Positions 57,333 to 64,000 of a DNA stretch of 64,000 nt are shown piece after piece. This stretch comes from Lysinibacillus antri. Lineage in GTDB: Bacteria; Bacillota; Bacilli; Bacillales_A; Planococcaceae. The notes under the pieces were generated by a model that searched no databases, was not told where the DNA came from, and saw nothing but the letters and a program-made list of their open reading frames with translations. Location: assembly GCF_003977595.1 (NCBI RefSeq), contig NZ_RYYR01000001.1:62001-126000 (forward strand), in the 5' to 3' direction. The position numbers and the translations under genes were made by a program. The stretch's first letter is position 1. Each line of letters begins with the position of its first letter.

Positions 57333-57759
57333 TTTTCATCCGTCCTTTTTGTATATTCACAATAATTTGTCTTTCACCTAATGGGGTATGAAATCGTATT
57401 GTTCCAAATTCCCAAAACTCTCCTGAAAAAACCGTAATTTTTCTTAAATTACTAAATTTTATTAATTGAACTTCCGGTGGATAGCTTCCTTCTACTATTT
57501 TTTCGCGAGTATTTTCATAATAAGCTTGATAACTTCTATCACTGAAAGAAAAGTAGATTAGTCGGGGCTCACTTAAAGAAAGCGCTTGAACTCGTTGGAT
57601 GTCTAGTTGAACTTGTTGAATAAACTGATTCACACTCTGCTTTTCAGAAATTTTCATAGCAAATTGATAGACAATGGAACTTGTGATGATTAAAATCGAA
57701 AGAACAAGTAACATCTCAAGTAATGTAAAACCGTGATTATTTCGTATTAATTGATTCAT
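57319..57759 (-). CDS. comGD: Competence pseudopilin ComGD
   Basis: A 146-residue prepilin with the cleavage site HG/FTLLEMLLVLSILIITSSIVYQFA and a GspH-like globular domain (VQLDIQRVQALSLSEPRLIYFSF). Four-base overlap with comGC. Needed for the DNA-uptake pseudopilus. Confidence 0.88.
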   Translation of the reverse strand: MNQLIRNNHGFTLLEMLLVLSILIITSSIVYQFAMKISEKQSVNQFIQQVQLDIQRVQALSLSEPRLIYFSFSDRSYQAYYENTREKIVEGSYPPEVQLIKFSNLRKITVFSGEFWEFGTIRFHTPLGERQIIVNIQKGRMKIVEL

Positions 57760-58100
57760 GATTGACCACTGACATTTTCACTAACTTTTGCACCATCTCC
57801 ATCCACTACCACACTTCCATCTTCCTGAATGATTACCAAGTCTCCATTTGGACAAGTCGTTTCATTCTCTTTTAAATAGCTAGCTTCGACCAATTCATTT
57901 ATAGAGGTCGGGAATTTTTTTTGATCAATTCGATAAGCTTCAACTTGTCCCTGCACCATGTTAACGTACGCTTCACATCCCTTTTCATCAATTGTGGCAA
58001 AATGCTTTGTTACATTCGGAATCGTAATTAATATGAGAACAGAAATGATGAGTAAAACAATTAACATCTCAATTAACGTAAACCCCTTTGAATTATTCAA
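57756..58100 (-). CDS. comGC: Major competence pseudopilin ComGC
   Basis: A 114-residue prepilin: leader MNNSKG, cleavage before FTLIEMLIVLLIISVLILITIPNVTKHF (Glu at +5), and a small globular domain with two Cys (KGCEAYV and TTCPNGD) for the intramolecular disulfide. ComGC is the major pseudopilus subunit processed by ComC. 16 bases after comGB. Confidence 0.95.
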   Translation of the reverse strand: MNNSKGFTLIEMLIVLLIISVLILITIPNVTKHFATIDEKGCEAYVNMVQGQVEAYRIDQKKFPTSINELVEASYLKENETTCPNGDLVIIQEDGSVVVDGDGAKVSENVSGQS

Positions 58101-58116
58101 TGATCATTCACCTCGG

Positions 58117-59184
58117 TTAGAGTATTTCAATTAATTCATACATTGGAAGTAAGACACTTAAATAGGCAGCTATTATGCAAACTGCAATAATGACAAATAG
58201 AGCAGGTTGGATGATGGATAGACTTGTCTTGATTATGGATTGGAGCCTTTCATCTAATAACTCACAATAAATCAGTAGCTCCCTTCCTAAGTAACCGCTT
58301 TTTTCACCATGCTTGATAAAATCCTCAAATTTTTGAAAAAAGTAGGACATATTCGAAATTGCCTGAGAGAGTGAGTCTCCATAGATGACCTGTTTTTCAA
58401 GTATTGAGGAGACATGCGCTAAGTATTGATTGAATTGTTGTCGTTGTAATATATTTAAAGCTTGTTGTAATGACAGACCACTCACTAATAAATTGCCCAA
58501 TGTATTGGATAGCTGCCTTGTCATAATTAATCGATAAAAATAATTTATAACTGGTATTCTAGTTAATAAATCTAATCGTTGTGCCACTGTTAATTTTTTG
58601 AAATAAATTAGAAAAACGAAGAGAATGAGTACCACTAGACATAGTGTTGCAAAAAGATAATCAGGAAGGTGAAGAAAAAAACTTGATAAGTGAAGGTTAG
58701 ATGATTCCTCATTTTGCCTGGAGGAAACAATGTAATGTATACTCGGTAAAAAATATGTTCGAAATGCAATAAACACAGTTGTTAAAACTACCATTAATAA
58801 TAAAGGATAGCTTAATAGTTTTAGTAACTTCTTACGCATCTTCTCGTTAAAATTTATTTGTCTCGCAACGTGTTCTAACGCACTTGCCATTTCCCCATTT
58901 TCTTCTGCTATCTTCACCGCAATTAAATAATGACTTGGTATAGGGAATACTTTTAAAATATCTACTACATCTTCCCCATTTCTTAACTTTTCCTGAATGG
59001 TATTGTGCCAGTAATGAACTTGATCCACGTGATAAGGTAGTAACATTGAAATGGAATCCGAAAAGGTATACCCTTCCTTGAGTAAAATACTAATTCTACC
59101 TAAAAAGGTAGACATATCTTTTACTTTGCCCCTTAATTTCGACAATTCAATTTTACGTTTAATTTTATGAAATAGTTGTAACAC
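58117..59184 (-). CDS. comGB: Competence platform protein ComGB
   Basis: A 355-residue inner-membrane protein with two type II secretion F domains and three main hydrophobic helices (about 130-150, 180-205 and 325-350). MLKEGYTFSDSISML and GNLLVSGLSLQQALNIL mark each repeat. It assembles the pseudopilus with ComGA. Overlaps comGA by 20 bases. Confidence 0.92.
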   Translation of the reverse strand: MLQLFHKIKRKIELSKLRGKVKDMSTFLGRISILLKEGYTFSDSISMLLPYHVDQVHYWHNTIQEKLRNGEDVVDILKVFPIPSHYLIAVKIAEENGEMASALEHVARQINFNEKMRKKLLKLLSYPLLLMVVLTTVFIAFRTYFLPSIHYIVSSRQNEESSNLHLSSFFLHLPDYLFATLCLVVLILFVFLIYFKKLTVAQRLDLLTRIPVINYFYRLIMTRQLSNTLGNLLVSGLSLQQALNILQRQQFNQYLAHVSSILEKQVIYGDSLSQAISNMSYFFQKFEDFIKHGEKSGYLGRELLIYCELLDERLQSIIKTSLSIIQPALFVIIAVCIIAAYLSVLLPMYELIEIL

Positions 59185-60178
59185 TCGGTTCTTTCACCTC
59201 TAGTGAAGAAAGTTGAAATGTCAATGTTTCTTTAATCGGTAGCCTATATTCGTCGCCACGCATAGTAGAGTAAATGGCTTCTACTAAATTAAAGTCGCTT
59301 AAAATTTCAAATAAAGCTTTTCTATCATCTTCTTGCTCTATCTGAATTAAGCATTGCGCAACAATTCCAATAAGCGCTTGTCTCATCTCCTCTATCGAAA
59401 TTCCTAAATCCATTAAGCGATATAAACAATTGACAGTATCTTTTGAGTGAATCGTCGATAATACTAAATGTCCCGTAAGTGCTGCTTCAATGGCAATTTT
59501 TGCAGTTTCTTTATCTCGTATTTCTCCAATCATAATTACATCCGGCGAATGTCTCAATATCGCTTTTAACCCTGTCGCATACGTTACGCCAGCTCTTTCA
59601 TTAACTTGAATTTGCAATAGCTTGGACTGGTTACTTTCGACTGGATCTTCTAGGGAAATGACCTGTCTTGCAAGGGAATCACTACAATAATTGACTAAGG
59701 AATAAAGTGACGTCGTTTTGCCTGAGCCAGTTGCCCCGCAAAATAACAGTAGTCCTTGCCGATTTGATACGAGTTGGATTAATTTCTCTGCTGAAGTTTG
59801 GTTATAACAAAGTGAAGCAATTGGATGACGTGAATTTTGTAACATTAAACGAATCACAAGGCTTTCTTTTTTAAAAACAGAAGGTAATGTGGATATACGA
59901 AATGCAAACATTTTCTCTTGAAAGTTTTTTTGAAATGATCCACTTTGAGGTTTACGTTTCTCACTAATATCGAGAGCAGATAAAAACTTAAAATACGAAA
60001 TCATCCGATCCCCTAATTCAAAGGGACTTTTCCCAGCAGGAAAGAGCTTCCCATATTTACGAAAATAGATTGTGTAACTTTCGTTTGTTGGTAACACATG
60101 AATATCCGAAGCACCAAAATGAATTGCTTTTAATAATAATTGCATACTTTTATTTTCTACTACCGATTCAATGTCCAA
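59165..60178 (-). CDS. comGA: Competence assembly ATPase ComGA
   Basis: A 337-residue GspE/PilB-type ATPase. It has the Asp/His box region HFGASDIHVLPTNESYTIYFR near residue 20, Walker A LLLFCGATGSGKTTSLYSL near 145, Walker B/Asp box MIGEIRDKETAKIAIEAALTGHLVLSTIHSKD near 210. No zinc-binding tetracysteine motif. Start chosen: TTG at 60178 with AGAGGTG six bases upstream; a longer reading to 60217 includes the ribosome site. First gene of comGA-GG. Confidence 0.94.
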   Translation of the reverse strand: MDIESVVENKSMQLLLKAIHFGASDIHVLPTNESYTIYFRKYGKLFPAGKSPFELGDRMISYFKFLSALDISEKRKPQSGSFQKNFQEKMFAFRISTLPSVFKKESLVIRLMLQNSRHPIASLCYNQTSAEKLIQLVSNRQGLLLFCGATGSGKTTSLYSLVNYCSDSLARQVISLEDPVESNQSKLLQIQVNERAGVTYATGLKAILRHSPDVIMIGEIRDKETAKIAIEAALTGHLVLSTIHSKDTVNCLYRLMDLGISIEEMRQALIGIVAQCLIQIEQEDDRKALFEILSDFNLVEAIYSTMRGDEYRLPIKETLTFQLSSLEVKEPSVTTIS

Positions 60179-60271
60179 TGAAAACACCTCTTTCATGTAG
60201 TATTTTATTGACCGCAAACTGATTAACGAAAGTATATAATGGTAAATTGAAGTTTGGCACCTAATACTTAA

Positions 60272-60309
60272 ACAAAAAATTTTGGCTCATAAAAAGCAAG
60301 CCAAAATTT
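60272..60309 (-). terminator. Hairpin with T run in the comG leader
   Basis: On the minus strand AAATTTTGGCT pairs with AGCCAAAATTT around an 11-base loop, followed by TTTG. No minus-strand gene ends before it, so it falls within the presumed comG leader about 95 bases before the comGA start. Confidence 0.6.
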
Positions 60310-60384
60310 ACAATTGTAATGAATATATTTGATTTTCCTTCTTTTTCATTTAATGTTTTAACTTTGAAAATTTTTCCTGTATTG

Positions 60385-60397
60385 AAAAATGTTTTTT
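60385..60397. promoter_or_regulatory. Candidate ComK box
   Basis: aaaaatgtttttt fits the ComK half-site AAAA-N5-TTTT exactly. An A/T-rich second half (gaaaattttt) lies about ten bases away. It sits about 205 bases upstream of comGA and about 75 upstream of the divergent regulator. A/T-rich DNA makes chance matches common. Confidence 0.4.
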
Positions 60398-60471
60398 ATA
60401 CCACTATCATTTCCACTATAGAAAAGATAAAATTAGTATAAGTTGCTAAAAATAATTGAGAGGTGATTTTA

Positions 60472-61188
60472 TTGACAATCCATCCACTAAAAATTACAAG
60501 TACATTAGCAGATGAAACTCGTTTTCTAATTTATGAATACATGCTACAGCAAAAGAAAACGTATACAGTTCAGGATATTGCCGATGAATTTAATATCCAC
60601 CCGAACGTAGCAAGATTGCACTTAACAAAGTTATCTGAAATAAAAGTCATTACAGCAGATTTTGTGAAATCTGGTAAAGGTGGTCGACCTGGACGCGTAT
60701 ATAAAGCAAATGAACAAGGAATCGAACTTAGTTTCCCTAAACGCGAGGAAAGCCATCTCATTAAGTGGGCTATTCAACTAATAGATCAACTTGGAGCGAG
60801 TGCACTAGAAACAGCAAAAAAAATTAGCTATGAAGATGGCTTTCAGCAAATTAATGAATTACTTCAATCTGAAAAAAAAGTGAAACATTCCATTGATTTT
60901 GATGAAAAAACAAACATTTTGTCGAAGTCAGCAGCTTTGATAGGATATATTCCAAAAATTGAACAGACAGATACCGGTAGAAAAATTATCTTTACTATTT
61001 ATAACTGTCCGTTTAAAAATCAATTATCTGCAAATAATGAAACTGTCTGTGCCTTACATGAATCCTATTTAAAAGGACAAGTGGATGCATTATTTTCACA
61101 AAATGAATTTACACAATTTGAAAATATGGCTCATGATTGTGAATTTTGTCAGTACTCTATTAACGTACCGGATACTGCAAAATTATAA
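60472..61188 (+). CDS. Winged-helix transcriptional regulator with C-terminal cysteine cluster
   Basis: A 238-residue protein. The N-terminal winged helix reads TLADETRFLIYEYMLQQKKTYTVQDIADEFNIHPNVARLHLTKLSE with a wing SGKGGRPGRVYK. The C-terminal half contains NCPFKN, VCALHE and CEFC, four or five cysteines arranged as in SufR-like or other metal/iron-sulfur-sensing regulators. Start taken at TTG 60472 with GAGAGGTG six bases upstream. Divergent from comG; whether it controls comG is unknown. Target and ligand unknown. Confidence 0.75.
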   Translation: MTIHPLKITSTLADETRFLIYEYMLQQKKTYTVQDIADEFNIHPNVARLHLTKLSEIKVITADFVKSGKGGRPGRVYKANEQGIELSFPKREESHLIKWAIQLIDQLGASALETAKKISYEDGFQQINELLQSEKKVKHSIDFDEKTNILSKSAALIGYIPKIEQTDTGRKIIFTIYNCPFKNQLSANNETVCALHESYLKGQVDALFSQNEFTQFENMAHDCEFCQYSINVPDTAKL

Positions 61189-61301
61189 TCTCCACCTGTT
61201 TGTCACAAACAAAATTGAAGTAGCAGTTTACATTATTGCTAACAATCATTTATAATAAGATTTGAGATAATTGTGTCGTATGGCAAAAGGAGGGATTCTT
61301 C

Positions 61302-61544
61302 ATGAGTAATATGTATAAAGTTATGGCTTTCTGGACAGGTATATTTGCTGTTATGTTCTACTTAGGTGATATGTACGAGGTTTCGCTATTATTCGTTGGT
61401 AATACAATATTATTTTTATTATTAGGCTTCTTAAACCTAACAGAACGCATGTACATGTACATTTTCGGAGCTTATTTAACAATTTTCTTCGCTGGATTCA
61501 CGTATTATACTACATTTATCCACGTACCTGGTGCAGGCCATTAA
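61302..61544 (+). CDS. DUF2626 membrane protein (YqgY-like)
   Basis: An 80-residue protein with three hydrophobic helices (about 6-21, 26-44 and 51-70) and a C-terminal YYTTFIHVPGAGH. AAAGGAGG lies about eight bases before ATG. B. subtilis yqgY lies beside yqgX and near comGA, as here. Function unknown. Confidence 0.85.
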   Translation: MSNMYKVMAFWTGIFAVMFYLGDMYEVSLLFVGNTILFLLLGFLNLTERMYMYIFGAYLTIFFAGFTYYTTFIHVPGAGH

Positions 61545-61550
61545 TAAATG

Positions 61551-61582
61551 ACATCGACTGAAGTTTCCAGTCGATGTTTTTT
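61551..61582 (+). terminator. Terminator of yqgY
   Basis: Perfect ten-base stem (acatcgactg/cagtcgatgt) with a 7-base loop and then TTTTTTA. Confidence 0.88.
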
Positions 61583-61647
61583 ATTTTGCAATAGTAAGGA
61601 GTCAATCACAGTACACTTTATTAGCACTTCAATAACTTTCATTAAAT

Positions 61648-61681
61648 AATAAAATAGACGTTCCATTAAAAAGGAACGCCT
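61648..61681 (-). terminator. Terminator of yqgX
   Basis: Nine-pair stem (aggcgttcc with ggaacgtct, one G.U pair) then ATTTTATTATTT on the minus strand. Confidence 0.7.
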
Positions 61682-61702
61682 AAGTTCAACTCTCCTATTT
61701 CG

Positions 61703-62347
61703 TTAAAACCCATTTAGAAACGGATTCATATCCATTTCTGCTGCTGGTGTAGTATAGGAACCGTGGCCTGGGTAAATAATAAAATCCTCAGGTAACACAA
61801 GTAATTTATTGTGGATGGATTTAAGTAGTACTTCAAGAGAACCACCTAGTAAATCTGTTCTTCCTATACTTTGTTCAAATAACGTATCCCCCACAATTGC
61901 AAATCCATCATGTTCAAAAATATAAGAAATACTACCTGGGGAATGGCCTGGTGTAAAAACGGCATTAAAAGTAAATCCTTCTATAGTAAAAGTTTGTTCA
62001 CTTTTGATAATATGCTCTTCCTTTGGTTTTGCAATGATATAATCAGGCAGCTCTCTATACTTTCCAGAGCCGTTTTTCATCGGATCCGATAGCCACTCTA
62101 CTTCTTTTTGATGAACATATAAAGGAATATTAAATTCTTCTCTTAAGCGATCTACGGCCCCAATATGATCAAAATGCGTATGGGTTAGAAATATTGCTTT
62201 TGGCTTTAATTGATTCGTTCGGATTGCTTTAATAAGTTTATTTGCTTCGTCCCCTGGATCAAAAATTAAGCAATCTTTTTCTTTATTATTGACTATATAG
62301 CAATTGGTTTGGACAGGTCCTAGGCAAAAAGTTTTTACATTTAACAT
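61703..62347 (-). CDS. MBL-fold metallohydrolase (YqgX, glyoxalase II-like)
   Basis: A 214-residue metallo-beta-lactamase-fold protein with the dinuclear metal motif IFLTHTHFDHIG near residue 53, the second ligands VFTPGHSPGS near 130 and IVGDTLF near 152, and the terminal IIYPGHGSYT. YqgX-type proteins act as hydroxyacylglutathione/bacillithiol hydrolase-like enzymes. Single gene on the minus strand, convergent with yqgY. Confidence 0.88.
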   Translation of the reverse strand: MLNVKTFCLGPVQTNCYIVNNKEKDCLIFDPGDEANKLIKAIRTNQLKPKAIFLTHTHFDHIGAVDRLREEFNIPLYVHQKEVEWLSDPMKNGSGKYRELPDYIIAKPKEEHIIKSEQTFTIEGFTFNAVFTPGHSPGSISYIFEHDGFAIVGDTLFEQSIGRTDLLGGSLEVLLKSIHNKLLVLPEDFIIYPGHGSYTTPAAEMDMNPFLNGF

Positions 62348-62513
62348 TTGGAATCACCTCTTCAATATTATACATGGGCTAGAATAAAATTACATTCTTT
62401 GTTCACATATTATTTTTATTTCTGCTCGACAAAAGGACAACTGTGTTTTACAATAAAGAAGGAATATTGTTTATCGACATTCATTTTCTAATGTCGAAAG
62501 GAGTGTCTTATTA

Positions 62514-62693
62514 ATGAACTTATTAATGGTTATTTTCGCTTTAATCGCAATTTTTGCAGTAGTAAATATATTCCAAGCAATTAAAGAAAAGAATATTCTT
62601 GCTTTAGTATTTAGTTTAGCTACTGCAGCAGTACTTGGTTGGTTTGTAATCATGACAATCTTACATCAAGGTTATCCACCAAAATTACACTAA
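62514..62693 (+). CDS. DUF2759 small membrane protein (YqgW-like)
   Basis: A 59-residue ORF with AAAGGAG about ten bases before ATG and two hydrophobic helices (residues 3-20 and 27-48) split by QAIKEKN. It ends HQGYPPKLH. Length, topology and position next to yqgX match the YqgW/DUF2759 family. Own terminator follows. Function unknown. Confidence 0.8.
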   Translation: MNLLMVIFALIAIFAVVNIFQAIKEKNILALVFSLATAAVLGWFVIMTILHQGYPPKLH

Positions 62694-62703
62694 TCAAAAA
62701 AGG

Positions 62704-62737
62704 AAAACGAGGTATCTTTATGATACCTCGTTTTTTC
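62704..62737 (+). terminator. Terminator of yqgW
   Basis: Perfect 13-base stem (aaaacgaggtatc/gatacctcgtttt) with a 5-base loop, then TT. Confidence 0.88.
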
Positions 62738-62763
62738 TGCTTTTCACTTTAATAAACAACGCG

Positions 62764-62797
62764 AAAAAACGGTGAAGTATTTTCGCTCCACCGTTTT
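62764..62797 (-). terminator. Terminator of the LtaS-type gene
   Basis: Nine-base stem (aaaacggtg/caccgtttt) on the minus strand followed by TTCGCG, 10 bases after the stop. T tract is partly within the stem. Confidence 0.7.
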
Positions 62798-62806
62798 CAT
62801 ATTGAT

Positions 62807-64000
62807 CTATTCTAATACACCTTGTTTTAAATTCCCTGTTTTCGCATCATAAAATCGAAGTAAATCACCATTTATAATTTCATCTGAATATTGAAGTTCA
62901 GTCGAAGCACGATCAATAAATGGCTGACACACCTCAATACCTATCTCCACACCAGTTGCACGATCATAACATACTTCCCCAGCGTAAACTAATTCATCCG
63001 TTACAAATCGACCATCACGGAATATTACAAAGTTTTCATGCTCCTCTGAGAATATGTCCTCTCCTAATTGCATGTCATTCGATGTATCAATCCCTAGAAG
63101 GTGTAAGATTGTCGGACGCAAATCAATTTGACCAGCTGTTTTGTCAATTACTTGACCATCACCAGAACCTGGTACATGGATAAATAACGGAACTGATTGC
63201 AGTAAAGCACTATCATATGCCGTAATCTCTTCTTTATTAAGGTACATGGCCATGGCTTTATTATGGTTTTCTGAAATACCATAATGGTCACCGTACATCA
63301 CAATAATTGAATTGTCATAAAGACCTTTTTCTTTTAACTCTTCAAAGAAGATCTTAATCGATTCATCTAAATAACGCACTGTTTGGAAATAACGATTTAA
63401 CGTACCTGAATTCGAATTGTATTCAGGGATCATAATATCTTCTTCATCCAATGTAAATGGAAAATGATTTGTTAACGTAATCATACGAGAATAAAATGGT
63501 TGTTCCATCTGTGTCATTAATTCAGCAGATTGTTCAAAGAATGGTATATCTTTCAAACCCCAGTTAACTGAGTTTTCATCTGTTACTTCATAAGAATTAA
63601 TATCGTAAAATTTATCAATATTTAACGATTTGTAAATCATGTCACGATTCCAGAAAGATGCATTATTTGAATGCATTACGTTTGTAAAGTAGCCATTTTC
63701 ACCAAGTTTTTCAGCCATTGAATTATACGTATTGCCACCATGTGTAAAGAATACTGCACCACGACCTAATCCAAATAGTGAATTTTCTACGATAAATTCG
63801 GAGTCACTTGTTTTTCCCAGCCCTGTTTGGTGATAAAAGTCATTTAAATAATACGTATCTTGATCATTCGTTAATGAGTTTAAAAATGGTGTTACGACTT
63901 CCCCATTCATTTCATTATTAATAACAAAGCTTTGTAATGACTCTAAAGAAACAACAATTAGATTGCGCCCATTATACTTACCGAACATTTCTTCATTCGT
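62807..64000 (-). CDS. LTA synthase family protein (YqgS/LtaS-like), C-terminal catalytic domain; 5' part outside window
   Basis: About 398 codons are visible and the frame stays open to the right edge ([13 protein letters not shown]), so the N-terminal membrane domain is missing. The sulfatase-fold domain has [15 protein letters not shown] (metal Glu), the catalytic Thr in [18 protein letters not shown], and [18 protein letters not shown] (metal Asp/His). It would transfer glycerol phosphate from phosphatidylglycerol to growing lipoteichoic acid outside the membrane. YqgS position argues for the LtaS paralogue rather than the main LtaS. Confidence 0.92.
   Translation of the reverse strand, partial: TNEEMFGKYNGRNLIVVSLESLQSFVINNEMNGEVVTPFLNSLTNDQDTYYLNDFYHQTGLGKTSDSEFIVENSLFGLGRGAVFFTHGGNTYNSMAEKLGENGYFTNVMHSNNASFWNRDMIYKSLNIDKFYDINSYEVTDENSVNWGLKDIPFFEQSAELMTQMEQPFYSRMITLTNHFPFTLDEEDIMIPEYNSNSGTLNRYFQTVRYLDESIKIFFEELKEKGLYDNSIIVMYGDHYGISENHNKAMAMYLNKEEITAYDSALLQSVPLFIHVPGSGDGQVIDKTAGQIDLRPTILHLLGIDTSNDMQLGEDIFSEEHENFVIFRDGRFVTDELVYAGEVCYDRATGVEIGIEVCQPFIDRASTELQYSDEIINGDLLRFYDAKTGNLKQGVLE

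Noticed and set aside
62471-62653. 60-residue minus-strand ORF
   Set aside because: Antisense to the better supported DUF2759 gene, which has a good ribosome site and terminator.

Overview
The window is low-GC Firmicutes DNA from an endospore-forming, naturally competent member of the Bacillales. Gene order follows the Bacillus subtilis yqj-bkd-spo0A-recN-dxs-nusB-accBC-spoIIIA-efp-yqh-gcv-comG-yqg stretch, with losses and insertions suggesting a Lysinibacillus/Solibacillus-like (Planococcaceae) lineage. Nearly all genes are on the minus strand. I see no tRNA, rRNA, CRISPR array or complete insertion sequence.

Layout: (1) 1-4.1 kb: yqjE start, carboxyltransferase beta subunit, methylmalonyl-CoA epimerase, tiny Prli42, YqjA-type exporter and a bacilliredoxin. 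(2) 4.1-15.4 kb: a catabolic block bcd-lpdV-bkdAA-bkdAB-bkdB followed by mutA-mutB-meaB. It carries branched-chain amino acids to acyl-CoA and propionyl-CoA to succinyl-CoA, with a strong cre site in front of bcd. (3) 15.6-22.2 kb: yqzF, glycerophosphodiesterase, FapA-like protein, holin, a stand-alone trypsin-like protease flanked by a duplicated spo0A 3' end, then spo0A and spoIVB. (4) 22.3-32 kb: recN, argR, tlyA, dxs, ispA, xseB, xseA, folD, nusB. (5) 32.2-42.6 kb: glpK, tlp, Asp23-family protein, LLM oxidoreductase, accC, accB, a reduced spoIIIA operon (no spoIIIAA or spoIIIAB; spoIIIAF very short), efp and papA. (6) 42.5-45.5 kb: aroQ, yqhR, yqhQ and a broken TSUP transporter. (7) 45.5-49.3 kb: an adenosylcobalamin-dependent ribonucleotide reductase gene (nrdJ) broken by three insertions that I read as group I introns. 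(8) 49.4-55.8 kb: lipM, rhodanese, and gcvT-gcvPA-gcvPB behind a tandem glycine riboswitch. (9) 55.8-64 kb: aroK, comGA-GG, a winged-helix regulator, yqgY, yqgX, yqgW and the start-truncated end of an LtaS-type sulfatase.

The most striking feature is nrdJ. Four open segments join in frame to 857 codons only if segments of 444, 329 and 300 nt are removed. Each insert follows a T (always a GGT glycine codon), ends in G, carries R/S (P7) core elements and has a candidate P1 pairing with the upstream exon. The sites fall in GGSRRG/A, the NPCG/E radical-cysteine loop and PTG/S. No homing endonuclease ORF is visible. A NrdR-box-like palindrome array lies in the leader.
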